Source: Nissolia schottii (taxonomy: Eukaryota; Streptophyta; Magnoliopsida; Fabales; Fabaceae). Taken from it: a stretch of 64,000 nucleotides of DNA. The stretch lies in the NCBI GenBank assembly GCA_003254905.1, contig QANU01106169.1, forward strand, positions 124,001-188,000, written 5' to 3'. Each line of letters starts with the position of its first letter. Within the stretch, counting starts at the first letter, position 1. Position numbers and translations under genes: made by a program. Under the pieces are notes generated by a model. It made no database searches. It was given only the letters and a program-made list of their open reading frames with translations, and was not told the origin of the DNA. Positions 10,662-23,600 of the stretch are shown here, piece by piece.

Positions 10662-12288
10662 TGATGAAAGCCAATTGTTACACTTTCTCGGATCTTGACA
10701 CGGCTTAGATTTTGTCACAACCATGCCAAGCTCGTCGAAAGCTTCTATGCGCTTTTGTTGTTCAAATTAAATTTATATATATATATATATCCTACTTTAC
10801 GGCTTTCAGATTCCAAAGGAATCCAATTGCAGTATAGTCGGGTATAGTCGAATCCACAGAGAGTTGCAAAAATACCGTTCTTGAGTTCGTTTAATTAAAC
10901 AATGAGGTGAAAGATTTGATAGTTTGTTTTACTAAACTAAATAAGTAAATAAACAACATAAAAGTAAACAGGAAACAAATCAGAGGTAGTTCCGGAGCTT
11001 GTTGGGAATTTTAATCACATCATAGTTTCATGCATCCAGTTACTTATTACATAGAACTATCGATTGATTGCCCGCCACCAGTTCTTAACTTGTCATCACT
11101 TTCGCGCATGAGAAGATCACAGGTTTCCTTTGTTAAACTGTCACTTTCGCACCCAAGCTTAACAAAGTACGCCAGCATTAATCCAGATGTTAAAACGGCT
11201 AACCTTAATTCCAGTTATGGCAACAAGATTAGATGAAATGGTTTAGTTCCGACTCTAATGATTGTAACTGTTCGTTCACAACGTTCAAGCCTAGAATCTA
11301 GTTAAGCATAATGATGTTGATCTTAACTTGGTTATGATTTAATTAGTATAACTATCGTTCATACAACTAAATCCCAAATCAAGAATCAAAACATTAAACA
11401 AAGACTAGCATTAAGTATAAAACCATTCAAGCAAATCATAGGAAAAGGATAGATTCATATGTAATAGTTACATGGATACAAGCAAACTACAATAATGACC
11501 AAAATCCCAACAAAAAGAGGATTAGGAATCCATCTTACAAGAGTATCTCGGAGGCAAGGTTTAGACACTTACCATGACACGTACTCACGCTATCATGGCC
11601 ATGGCTTCGCCAAGCTTCCTCGATCTCCAGCTCCTTCACAAGCCTCGTCTTTGTTCCTAACCTAACCTAAACTAAACTAAGCTTTAAAGTAGAACAAAAT
11701 GTGTAGAATAATGAAGTTGAGGGGGGAAGAAGAGATGGTTTCGAAGTGGTCTCGGCCTCCCTATTTATAGGCAAAATTTGGGGTCCATCGCTCAGCGGTT
11801 TTGGTACCATCGCTGAGCGATAAGCTCTGAATCGCTGGGCGGCGGCGCACTATCGCTGAGCGATTGTACTTTTACGCGTCTTCATTAAATGCTCGGCAGC
11901 TTTTTCAGGGCGGCGCTGACGTGGATGGCGGCGCCAGGCTGGCTCCAGCTGGCGCATTTATTGTGCCGGTGCAAGTTGCTTGCCGACCTAAGTTCGCTGA
12001 GCGATAAGTGTTATACCGCTGAGCGATTCGCTCTTGAGCGCTGAGCGATGTGTAGTTCCTTGCTGAGCGGTGCCTCGTCCAGAATCTTCTCTTTTAAGCT
12101 CTTTTCCAATTCTGTCCTTTTCTTCCTTTCTTCATGGGATTATTCTTTAATTAGGCTACTTGCATCCATCTTCAAAATATATTAGAAATCCTACACAATA
12201 TGGGAAATTAATTAGATAATTTGTTTAAAAACATAACAGATAAATGCCATTTGGATATGTCAATTTTGTGTAAAGTGGGCACTTATCA
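10662..12288 (-). mobile_element. Athila/Tat-type LTR, 1,627 bp
   Basis: On the minus strand it starts TGATAAGTG (12288) and ends CTTTCATCA (10662), so it has TG...CA ends with a short inverted repeat. A TATA-like CCTATAAATAGG lies at about 11762-11775 (minus). Upstream of it (11788-12070) are eight copies of a CGCTGAGCG palindrome at 21-22-bp pitch (separate entry). The primer site and gag follow in order. The second LTR of this element is not in the window. Confidence 0.8.
11788..12070. repeat. palindrome array, CGCTGAGCG core, 22-bp pitch
   Basis: Two groups of four GCTNAGC-centred palindromes are present. Their centres are at 11793, 11815, 11837 and 11858, then 11999, 12021, 12043 and 12065. 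Spacings are 22, 22, 21 and 22, 22, 22. The sequence between cores differs from unit to unit. The array lies in the LTR upstream of its TATA box. Confidence 0.85.
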
Positions 12289-12864
12289 AGGCCAACAACT
12301 TGTTTTTGCATATGACAATTCTCCTCTTAAATCCTGAGTTTATAGTCCACATGTCCTTAAAAATCCTACCTTTGTCCCTAGCCCCATTACAACCAAATAA
12401 AAGCCTTGATATTTATCTTGTATGTGTTTCAAACGTGGTAACTTAGATGACAGTCATGTTTATGGAGAAAGTTCTTGTGAAGTGCTTGAGAGTATAAAGT
12501 GCCCTATGCATTGAGTGAAGAGTGAAACACACAAACCTAGTAAGCTCAACAAGATTGCTCATTTGCCAAATTCACTGTTGATCATTTTTGCACTGGACAT
12601 ATCATTGAAACTTTGATTTTAGATCCATGTTCATATCATTCCTAGTTAATCTCTCTTTTTTCTTTCTTTTTAATTTTATTTTCCTTTTGCTTTTTGAAAC
12701 TTTGTTTTCAAAGCCGGCTTAAGTACCTACCCAAGTTTCGCAGCTTTGTAAGGGGATGTAATAGTGTCGCCACCCAAAAATATTTTTCTTGTTTTTATTT
12801 CTGTTTATTGTTATTGAAATATTGTTTTCATGAGGACATACAATGGTTTAAGTGTGGGGGAAAT
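12289..12864 (+). mobile_element. Athila/Tat-type 3' internal end with polypurine tract, plus
   Basis: Non-coding DNA contains the 'tccctagccccattacaacc' block. A similar block occurs at 47550-47580 on the minus strand beside an env-position ORF. It ends in AGTGTGGGGGAAAT at 12851-12864, a polypurine tract, directly before the LTR start at 12865. The minus-strand LTR ending at 12288 abuts it, so one element is inserted in or recombined with the other. Confidence 0.6.
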
Positions 12865-14503
12865 TGATGCACTGTATATATTTGGGTATTTTCCTCACTT
12901 TGATCGCATGTTTTAGTATTGAAATATATATAAGAATAAGGAATTAACAATAACTTGTGTTATGTTCTCTTAGAATGTAGTTTTGTGAATTGTGAATAAA
13001 TTGTATTGTTTTATGGGAAATAATTGCTTAAGGATCATATGTGTTTAACCGCTTGTTCTTTGAGTATTGTTTTGCGTAGGACCACACCTTGGCACTGAAG
13101 ATTGAACAAGAATTCAAGGAAGAATGAATGATCATTTCCCCTAAACTCTATTTCAAGTTTCATAGCTCACAATTACAACATAATGAAGTTTGGGCATCAA
13201 GTTGAGCTTTTACAACAATTCCTGCGTGATTTATGGATGTTACACTGTCTTCGTATTTCAAGCGTAATATGAGTTGTAGACTTCAAAATCTTACACATCC
13301 TATATGGTTGAAAATCTAAGAGAAAGATCTACAACTTTGATGGACCTCAAGGGCTAAATTGAATGTCTACTTAGTTAAATAACACCTGGAAGTCGGAACA
13401 ACAATGTTAGAATTAAAACTTGAAGTCGCCGCAAAGATCGGAGCTCCATTTTTTCATCTGATGTCCAAATGAGGCCAAATTTGAGTCTATTTCATGTGGG
13501 TCGGAAATATCTACAACTTTCATGAATAGACATTTCGCAAATTCGGCATACAGTTTGTTGTAGTAAGCATTTCTTCGCTGCAATAAACAAACCTTTGTTG
13601 GAGTGAAGGTTGGTCACCTTATCCGCACCGAATCAACATCGAGTCAACGCCGAGTCAACGTAAATGTTGTACCCTTTATTGTTGTGAAGAATGCTTGCTG
13701 CAGCGAACAAGAATAGTGAATTTTGGCCTATAAATAGAGCTCAACCTCCCCACTTCTTCCTTGCCCCAAAATTGAACTTTAATCCATCTCAAGCTCGATT
13801 TTCTCTCTCTAAAATCCTTCTTCTTGTTAATTTTCCTATTTTTCCTATTTTGTTTGTATTTTTGCTTTAATATTTTGTTGTAATTAGGTAGTTAATGCTC
13901 TGATTAAACTATAGTTAGTAGAGTGGTTATTCCCCGCTTAGTTTCTAGGTTGGCTAGAGTGGTTTTACCCCCGCATAGTTTCTAATTGGCAGAGTGGATT
14001 CCCCCTTCCTAGGCTATACTTTAGCGGAGTGGATTACCCCCGCTTAGTTTACATTATGACCTTTTACTTTCGTTTACCTTGTGTAAGGTTTTCTAAGGAT
14101 TAATTTTTGTTAATGTTATATGTTTTATTTATGTTCTCATATGATTCTAATTCCTCTCACTTACTCCTAGTTATGTTATAATTAATAATTATTAATTATC
14201 ACATTACTAGTAGTTTGGTTCAGTTTGATATTCTGATGTGCATGTCATGCATGGTTTATGCTAAACTTGGACGTTTGATTCATTAATTAGATGATACTAG
14301 TTTGGTACAAAAAGAAATTGAGTAATTTTGATATGAATTAGGTAGTGCAATTGGTGCTTAAGCTAATATAATTTCATAGAACAATGATTATGGAGAACTA
14401 GTTCTTATGTTGGCTAAAATCTTAATTTGAATAGTGATTGTGATTATATTAAGTAAAATTTCATTCTAGTGATACAATGTTATAACTAGTAATTCAACCA
14501 TCA
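12865..14503 (+). mobile_element. Athila/Tat-type 3' LTR, 1,639 bp
   Basis: It starts TGATGCACTG right after the polypurine tract and ends AACCATCA, giving TGATG/CATCA terminal inverted repeats. A TATA box (CCTATAAATAGAGC) is at about 13725. A tandem block of four imperfect units with core AGAGTGGwTTnCCCCCGC lies at 13917-14047. No matching 5' LTR is present. Confidence 0.65.
13917..14047 (+). repeat. four imperfect ~40-bp tandem units in LTR
   Basis: Units share GAGTGGnTT..CCCCgC followed by TAGTTT; they lie downstream of the LTR TATA box. Confidence 0.7.
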
Positions 14504-14761
14504 ATGAGAACTGAACTTTTCAAGAACGCCGACAAGAACCATCAATCTGTGAAAATCCTTACTCAGAAAATTTCAATCAATTGTTTAAAGTTCTACTTGA
14601 AACCATGATCCAACAACAAAAATCCCCTTTTTTATTGTACAAGATTAACTAAAGTTATTCCTTGAGAGAAAACGTGAGTTAACCCTTATACTTTTTTAAT
14701 CTGAGGCAAACTTAGTTTTATAAATTCAATTTGACACTGCATTAAAAACAAACGATGTTTT

Positions 14762-15920
14762 GGTGCGCGTTCACATGTTCTTCTCCTCTTTGATGTCTAG
14801 TAAAATCAAGCGGCTTCCCTTGTACACTTTCCATGTTTTACCAATTGGTACTCGTGTGATGTCATTTCTCTCAATTAAATGATATTGAGACTAATAGTAT
14901 GCACATACTTCACATTGAGAATATTTCAAACTTTACCATTGTAGAGATTCAAGCGAACTCTTCACATGCCTTTAACTTTAATCTTCAATTTTGTTCTCAC
15001 GTTGACATTGCCACAATCTCCATATTTCTGCAAAAGTAAAAACATGTCTTGATCTTTGCACACATGTACATCAGCAGCAAAATCTAGCACCCATCTAGAA
15101 TGATCCACAATGCAATCATCCTTAACATTTTCTACATGATAAAAATCTTCGTCATCTGAGAATTTAACTATGTTAGCTTTCCCCTTCAGCAGTTTTAGAC
15201 TCTTCAAATCTTCTCTCACCATTGGACATTAAAAATGGATGATCACTGAATTCTCTTTCTGCAGGTTTTCCTTGTTGTCCACCTCTCCATCAAGAACTAC
15301 TCCTTCCATTTTTATGACTCTCCTTTCTATTATCTTTCCACTATCATTGGTATGATCATCTCTCTACATTCTTTGATCCTCTCACAAGAAAGTAGTCACA
15401 TCATCTAGCTTGATTGTATTCTTTCAAATAAACAAGGATCGCACCAATCATCTATAGGATTGAGATAATGAAGGTAATAAATCAATTTCTTGCTCTTCTT
15501 TACTCAACTTCTCTCCTATATTTAACAGTTGACAAACTAACAAGTTAAATTCATTAATATGATCATGTAGATTACCTCCTTCTTCCATTCTTAACATGGA
15601 CAAGTCTATTTTCAAGCACAAATGGTTCGACAAGTGATGCATAAATCTCCTCCAATTTTTTTCATATCTCTTGTGGTGTTGTCTCATTTAACACCATGTA
15701 CTTGATTGCAAGAGAAGGAGCCAACCTAATAGTACTTATGACTTTCCTCTATATAGACTTCCACTCCCTGTTCTTCATCTCTTTAGGATTTTTTTTTCTT
15801 TCAAAGAATCATTCAAACCTTGTCGCACTAAAAGATATTTTAATGTGCATTTTCACTTAGTGAAATTGCCATTTCCATCAAAGAGCAATACCCCAAATAT
15901 CATTGCACTAGCCATATTAT
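14762..15920 (-). pseudogene. Copia gag and protease fragment
   Basis: Read on minus from about 15915, an ATG opens a gag start (NFTKWK-like). It continues as a UBN2-type gag with LRMEEGGNLHDHINEFN and SKEEQEIDLLPSLSQSY (15687-15448). Then comes a protease stretch with WVLDFAADVHVC (15222-14962), the counterpart of the Copia W-x-LDSGAS-x-H motif. The catalytic DSG is changed to DFA. A residual stretch down to about 14762 matches the post-protease region. Frames are shifted between parts, so it is non-functional. A matching LTR with primer site lies upstream at about 16118. Confidence 0.82.
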
Positions 15921-16117
15921 ATAGAGAAGCATTCCTTCTTACTTAGAATACCACAAAATCCACAAAAAGCAATAGAAAAATACCTCCAAAAATATTGCTG
16001 ACATAGAACTCTTGATGCCAAGCGATGATATCACTAATGATGTTTGTCTCCCTCTTTCCTTCTTTCCTTCTTGCAACCACAACTTTCTTCCCTTTCGAAC
16101 AAAAGCTTTGATACTAG

Positions 16118-16445
16118 TTGTTGAGTAGCAAAGAGAACCACCAAAAGGCACACAAAAAGAAAATAAATAACACTCTAAAAGAACACAAAATATAACATGG
16201 TTAACTCACTTCAACCTACTTTGAGGATCCCTAGAAAGGATAAAAACAAATTCACTATTAAACTATTTAATTACAACTTTAATTAACAAAAGTTGTAAAA
16301 CTCTCACTAAACTCACTATCCAATAGCTCAATTACACCTATTCTCTAGTGTATAAACTCTATTCTAGGTAGTGTGTGCTAACCAAATACTAATCCTCTAT
16401 TTATAGGAGGAGCATCTCCCCTCCTTTGTTAAACTAACTGTCAAA
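16118..16445 (-). mobile_element. Copia 5' LTR (minus), left border certain, right border approximate
   Basis: The minus strand reads ...GCTACTCAACA, then ACTAGTATCAAAGC, the latter being a primer-site like TGGTATCAGAGC. A TATA box CCTATAAATAG lies at about 16394-16404. It sits about 200 bases upstream of the Copia gag start on the same strand. The far end was not identified. Confidence 0.55.
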
Positions 16446-17450
16446 TATAAAAATTATTCAATTAATTCTACCCATCAACTAAAACTTTTGGAAGAGATGG
16501 TTCTTGAGATAATATCATAGCCTTTATGACCCTGTGGTCATTGGTTTAAGTCCTATCTCCCCCATTTTTGCTTAAGGTATAAAAATAAATCTATGTCATG
16601 TCTACGCTTCACGCCATAAAAAAAATGGGGTCATACATGAGGAGACCTATCAAACACAACCATTAAAATTGTTTTTGAAACTAACCATTGCGGGACTTGG
16701 CGCATACAAACCAAAATGCTCTCCCTCACCGCTTTTTCAGATCCTTCAAATTTTATTTATTTATTATTTTGATATATTTTTTTTAAACGTGTTGATGGTG
16801 ATGAGTAATGGTTAGTAAAAATCATTGAGGCCCGCTTTTGTTTTTACTTTTTAGGCCCAAGGAGTGACAAACAAAAAATGACAGACAATTTCATTTTAAA
16901 TATATTTTGTTTTAGAATCGGTTCGAAACCAGTTTACATGTTTATAATCAGTTCAGCATAAAATGAAACTGATGTGGTTATACGGACTGACAAAATAACC
17001 GGTTCAGATTCCGTTATGGTAAGGTTCATGCATGAACTGTTGCATGCACACACCTACTTTGGAGTCATCTTCCTCTTCTCTGCTGTAACATTCCCCTCTG
17101 CCATAACACACTCTCTTTCTGTTGTTTCCTTACTTAGTTCTAGTTGCATTCCTAGATATGCAGAAGACGCATACTATTCCAACTAATGAAGCTTCAAATA
17201 TGCACAACAATTAGCTTATCTAAATCATAGTTGCATAAATTGAATTGAAAAGGTTAAAGATACAATTCACTTATCTAACAGCTAGTCATGGGAACTAGTG
17301 AAAATGCTACTTCAACTAAGAATATGCAGAAGAATTAGCTTACCACTGAAAATGTACATGATACAAAAGGAAACTTCAAGGTGCTTGCAAAGTAACTTTT
17401 ATGTCAAAAATCGAGGTCACTTCCATCTCATACCCATCCGGATGTCATGG
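16446..17450. other. intergenic, no gene recognised
   Basis: AT-rich sequence holds a tRNA-like fold candidate at 16493-16556 (see rejected items), a GGTTCG-rich repeat near 16915-17000, and nothing else I can support. Confidence 0.5.
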
Positions 17451-17454
17451 ATTA

Positions 17455-17460
17455 TTTATT
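17455..17460 (-). promoter_or_regulatory. candidate polyadenylation signal of the SDR gene
   Basis: AATAAA on the minus strand lies about 160 bases past the stop codon at 17618, a usual distance for a plant 3' UTR. Confidence 0.4.
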
Positions 17461-17617
17461 GGGAGACCAATATTTCCATCTCAATCTCAATATGTGATAG
17501 TTTCCCTTTCACAGACAGAATCTTTTGACCCAGAAAAAGAGGGAAAGAGATTTCTCTGTTCCTTTTTCTTCCAAGTTCATAAAATTTGCAGTAATTAGTT
17601 TTCTAATTCCCAATTGA

Positions 17618-20600
17618 TTAAAAGTTAATTTCACGTCTCTCAGCAAAAAATTTTCCTGTGATTGTTTGGTCAGAAAGAAGGGCAAGCCAGACACCAGAAT
17701 CAGCTCCTTCCTCAACAGTATTATTCCCAGCATAACCAGTAAGACCAGTCTTCACCCAACCCGGGCAATAGCAGTTAATATAAATCTTTTGACCTTCTGG
17801 CCGCTGAGAAAGCTTCCTTGCCATATGCCTTGTATAGGCATTGACTGCAAGTTTCGACACCGAGTAGTCAGTATAAATCTGAGGCCACCCACCTGATGAC
17901 CAAGTTCCATCCTCTACTTGCCGCAAAAAAGCAGATAGAGTCCTGCCAATTAGTTCCTCTGAAAGGAATTCCACATCACTCAGTTGTTCCCTCAAAGCTT
18001 TGTTGCTGATTCTCTGCCACTCAGCGAACTTAAAATCAGTTTTACATCTAGCAGAAACCATATGGGGAACAATGGCTCCCTTTTGACCTTAGATTGGCTA
18101 ATAAATTATTTAACAGACAGAAAGTTTAACAAGTATATCATTGCAAGATGCATAGAAGGAATTGCAGCCATTCAAAGGATTTTTTATTTTATTCAAATAA
18201 GAAATATGCAACTGTAAGAACTCCACTTAAAAATATGCAATTCAGACTATTGCTTCAGTAACCTACTATTATGGAAAAAGGAAAAAGCAGCTGAGCTGTA
18301 TAGAACATCGAAGGAAACGACACGGGACTGGTGGAATGACTGATGCATCTGAAAACAAGGAAGCAATAAAAAGAAAGAGCTAGACTCCCTACCCAAATGC
18401 TGGAGGGATTTGTAACCTGAGGAAAGAAAACATGATGTCAAGGAATGAGAAAGGTGTGAGGTATGACTAATAGTGTGACTCTTCAGTTTATACTTTCTGT
18501 TCTAGGTCATTTTATCTGTTGAGCTGTCATAACACCAACTATATCACCATATTGAACAAGTTATGTCAGAAAGCAATTTTGAGTGATAATACTGTTATGG
18601 AATAAACCTATGGCCCAATAGCGAGGCCCAATATGGGACTCATCCACTGTACTAAAGCCCAAGGTGATATGAGTTCCGATGTCTGTTAACATGTATCCCG
18701 GATTACTCCCATGTGTAACAAACCCGACTTAGGCCATGCATAACAAACTCGCGTAAATCACGGGATACCCTTATCAAACCTTATATAACAAAGTGCACGG
18801 GTTACGGATTACATGACAAAATTGGGTATATAAGGAGGAGGAAGATCTACCCCTAAGATAAGGTATTAATTCTAACTCAAACTAAACCCTAAAGCCTACT
18901 CATCCTGACTTAGGCGTCGGAGTGCCTTTTGTAGGTACACCGAAGAGAACCCACCTCCATCCTGCAATTTCCCAGCATTGTCAAGTTCCAATATCCCTCC
19001 CCACGATCCGTTGCTAGGTAATATCTATCCTTTTGCTATTACTCTAGAACAAATACTAAAAGGAAAAATATTGTACATTTTTAAATTTTAAATTTAAGAA
19101 CATGAAAGTTTCCATGGAACAAAACATGCATAATTTAGCCCCAATGAGAAAACAGTGAGTTTCACTTTTCCATTGGTAAACACGGAGAAGTGACCAATGA
19201 AAATGAATCAACCATGAGTACTCACAACTGACAGAACTAAAAATCATAAAAATGTTTTTTACTCATTATATGAACATAATATTCTTTTCAAGAAGCACTG
19301 CAAAGAGCATTTTACTTACATTACGTCTTCCATTTAGTCGACCTAGTCGTGAGCTTACATTTACAATACGAGCACCAACAGCGGAAGGTTTCATTAGTGG
19401 AATCATAGCTTCAATCATACTCTTGGCGCCATAATAATTTGTTTCAACAACCTTATGGGCATTTTCAACTGAGTTATCAGACCCAAGATTGAAATTAACA
19501 CCGGCATTGTTAACCTGCATGTAATTTATATTGCTTAAATGCGCAGAATAAGGTAATTATAAGAACTGGTACCAAATGGATTAGAACATGTTAATAACCT
19601 CAGTATAACGCTATAGAAACTGGTATCCCAAGGTGGAATAACAGTCCAGTAAGTTAAAACAGTGTGTATTACATGTAGAAATGAAGAAAAATAAAGAAGA
19701 AACAGTAAAGAAAGCCACAAACAGTATAGATAACCAGCCTGGGTATTGTAAGGACCCTTCACTCTAGTTTTCCTCACGAACAAATGGCCTAACTGAATTC
19801 TATCCCTCTCTTCCGCGCATATAATCCTAGCTGATCCCATCAGGATCATTATTTTCTTGATCCCGGTCATCCTAACAAACTCCATTTTGTCCACACTCCA
19901 CTCCCAATTTTCGGTCCTGGCCCAATTCCACACTTCTTCCTATTTTAAACAATTGGAAATTAATTTTAGCAAGACAGGTGCTTCATATTTTCACACAAAA
20001 CCAGCATGTTTGGTTAGTGGTACAATAATTTTCACCATCTTGTAATTCTCTCTCTTTATTCTTGATTTTGACCATGCTTTGATTGGTTAATCATTTTTTC
20101 TTGCTTTTTTCATGAAAATAATGCCGGGCTAAATAGCAATGCTTGTAAGCAATATATTTGGGCTTCGGCGGGTTCCTATTAGTTAGAAACCACACTCGAC
20201 ATACCTCCTTGTAAATTTTATTGAAGTATCTTCTGAGCTTAACTGCATTTTGGAAAATATAAACGAATTCTAAGTATCTAACAACCATTTATTTGAAAAG
20301 GAAAGGATGAGGCATAAGTAATCAAAATGGATGAAACTAATTCAGTTAAAATCAGAAAATATGAAAGAAATCAGAGTTTAGAAACTGACCAGAATATCCA
20401 AACCTCCATAATTTTCCTGCAACCACTCAACAAACTGGTTGATGGATAACGAGTCAACAATGTCAAGTTGATGATAAATCAGGTTAAGACCACCTTCATG
20501 TAAAACCGTAATAGATTCAATGCCAGCACTAGCATCTCTTGACGTCAGTATAACAGTCAATCCATGAGCAGCAAGTTGTCTGCAAATCTCTAACCCGATT

Positions 20601-23600
20601 CCTCTGTTTCCACCAGTAACCACAGCAACAGTTTCCTTGGACCACCACCTAAAATAGTCAAGATACATGCTGACAGGAATTAATTACACTTGAACAATAA
20701 ATTTAATTTTTCCTTATTAGCTTGAAAGTACGTGGAACTGAAGGCATCCGTGGGATGGATGTATATCTTGACATAATAGCAAACAAAAAGCATCGAAAGA
20801 AACTTTTGTATTAAAATCTCTATAGATTAATCCAATAAAGTTTAGGTAACCAACTTTAAAAAAAAATTTAAAAAAAAAAGACACAGAAAACAAAACAAAA
20901 TTTTAGATAATAAATTTAGAAAGTAGAATGAGCTTTAATGTTCAGTTGTGACTATAAACAGCTTCTCCAATGACGAAACGATAGTGCAGATATTGTAGGC
21001 TTAAATTCAGTTCACTAGAGGGAAAAAAATACACAAATTGCATCGGGAAAACAAAAGTAAGATAACACTAGGACCATATCAAGCTAATGTAACTTAAGCT
21101 TAGTTATAGCTCTAACTACCTTTCAATTATTACTGGTGGTAGTTGTTATAGTCAGTTACTTTACCACTTTAGCCAGTAGCAGGTAATTCAGTTAGAACAC
21201 TGTATATGAACAGAATTTTTAGTTCAATGAGAATCAGAAGAATAATTCATTTCATTCACCCACTTGTTATGGTATCATCACAAAAACACTCTTCCACAGT
21301 ACTCTTCACATCTCTGCACCTCTCCCATGATTTTGAAAAAATTTTGAAGAATCTTCTTCGTTCTTGAGAGTATTTCTGCAATTTCAGTCGGTGATTGAGG
21401 GAGTTCACCATGAAATCTCGGTTCTTGAGCTTAATTTCTCAAGTTTCCTTGCAGATTTCTGAAGGTGACAAGCAGAATCATCATCCTCCAATGGCTTCCA
21501 AATCAGATGCCACCATTTCAGTTTCTCAATCGATCCGAACCAATCTTCCTGAGTTCCCCCAATTATTCCCTCTCAAGATCCCACTCTTGCTAGCATGCAA
21601 GATCCAAGCAGTCTCTGCTATCTGCATCCTAATGAAAGCCCAGCACTTGTACTCATCTCCACTCCTCTCAATGAAACAAACTTCCACACTTGGCAATGGT
21701 CGATGCGGATGAGTCTTCTCACGAAGAACAATCTCGCGTTCATCAATGGTTCGATCCAAGCTCGGCTTCTTTCCAGTCCAATCTATCCATTCTGGCAAAG
21801 CTGTAACACAATGGTCCTAGCTTGCATCGGGAGGCCTCTCAACACAGCGATAGCTCAGAGCGTCTTATGGATTGATAATGCTGAAGTGTAACACCCTAGC
21901 TAGGTACTTACGCTTAAGTCGTAAGTAATGCTCACTAGTTTGTTACTTATCGGTTGAATTACTTTTAGACTTGCTTTTGAAAGTAAAATTGTTACGAAAT
22001 ATGGACCAATTTAAAACTTTTCTTTGTTTTGCAAATTCTTGATTATGAAAACGTGAGCCATACTCATGTCACGACAAGTCCTAATAACTAAGGAAACTCA
22101 TATGCTTGAGGGAACATAAAAAACACTTTCTCAACATACATTCATTACTATAACACATACATACCACAGGGTTTACATATATCACAACTAAATATATATA
22201 AATACACACACACATATATACATCAAATATAGCTACGCATGGGGCCTGTAGTATAACTACCCCCACTGTCCCATGCGACAAAAGAAAATAATATGTATAA
22301 GAGCCTAATTCTACTGGATTGTCTACTCGCCACGATAGTTGCATTCCCTACACGAGCTTCAAAACTTGGAGATGATGCTCCCCACTTCTGCTATTGTCGG
22401 AGGATGACTTTGCCATTGTGCCTGCTCCTTGGGATTGTAACATCCTGGCGATTTTCCCTTATGGAAATCTTGTTAAATAAATAATTACCAAAGCCGACCA
22501 ATGGATAAAGGCGTAAGAAGGACTTAAACGCCGCATTTAAACCATACGAACCACGATCCCACTAGGGTTGTGTGACCTCGAGAATTTTCCCGAGCCTCTG
22601 GATGATTTTCGGACCCATCGGGGATTTTTACAGATACCGACGGTGTCCGTACAATACACCAATAAGAAAATAAATTCCCGAATACCTTAACCGGACTTAA
22701 ACTACTAATCAAGAAATTTAGTAGATCACGATGGTGTGTCCGAAATATTTTTCAGACAACCGTATGCGGAGCACCGGGACTGCTATCGAACAAACACGAC
22801 CGAAATTGTATCAATTTTGGAGCCAATATTCGACCCTCACCTGCTTCACCACAGCAGCACGGCAAGCTATTTTCCCCCTCACCAAATCACTCAAATCACC
22901 CATACCCATGGCCTTACTCCCAACTATTCACTCATTATTACTTCAAACTTATTTTCATTCATTTCATTTCCCAATTACCCCTCCTCACCGAGCCTCAGTC
23001 TGCAGCTTTCTTTTCCCTATTTCCATCTCTTTTTCTTGCATTTCTTTCCAAAACAATCAGGAGCACAGCCACCATTTCCTCAAGCCTTCAAAGCTTCCCT
23101 TCCATAGCAAAGACAAGGCCTCCTCCGCCAAGGCCTTCATCCTTCTTCCATCCTCATCCCAAGTTCCCACAAGTACCATAAGCCACCATCATCGAGTCCA
23201 CTTTGGGGATAGAGAGGTCCCTTGCTTGGACAGGAAAACTTCCCCTCAACCATTCGTTCATCCACAAACCCTCTTGAAGGTGGGGTAAAGCTAGCTCTAA
23301 ATGTATGTAAGTTGTATGTGTGTTTTGAGTAAAGAAAATGGGTTGGTGCAAGGATGGGAAGTAAGAAAAACCATCAGGACCTGTTTCAGGTCAATGGTCA
23401 TTCGAATGAATCCCCTAGAGTCATTCGAATGAACCACGAATGTTTCAGAAAACAAGTGTGAAAAACCACAAGTTATTTGAATGACTACCTTAGAGTCATT
23501 CGAATGAGTAGTGAGGATTTGCAATTATGAAGGCAGCAGAGGCCAGTCATTCGAATGCCTTGGCCTTAGGCATTTGAATGAAAACCTTCCTGAGTGATTT

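Noticed and set aside
16493..16556. tRNA gene or tRNA-derived SINE head
   Set aside because: A GGTTTAAGTCC B-box-like string and a possible GAGATGG/CTATCTC acceptor stem are present, but no proper D-arm, A box or anticodon arm can be built.
19535..19933. 132-codon minus-strand ORF between SDR exons 2 and 3
   Set aside because: It lies in the intron, has no domain, and the flanking exons splice cleanly across it.
23399..23408. Heat-shock element reading of TTCGAA
   Set aside because: Heat-shock elements need nGAAnnTTCn units with a 2-bp gap; TTCGAA has none.
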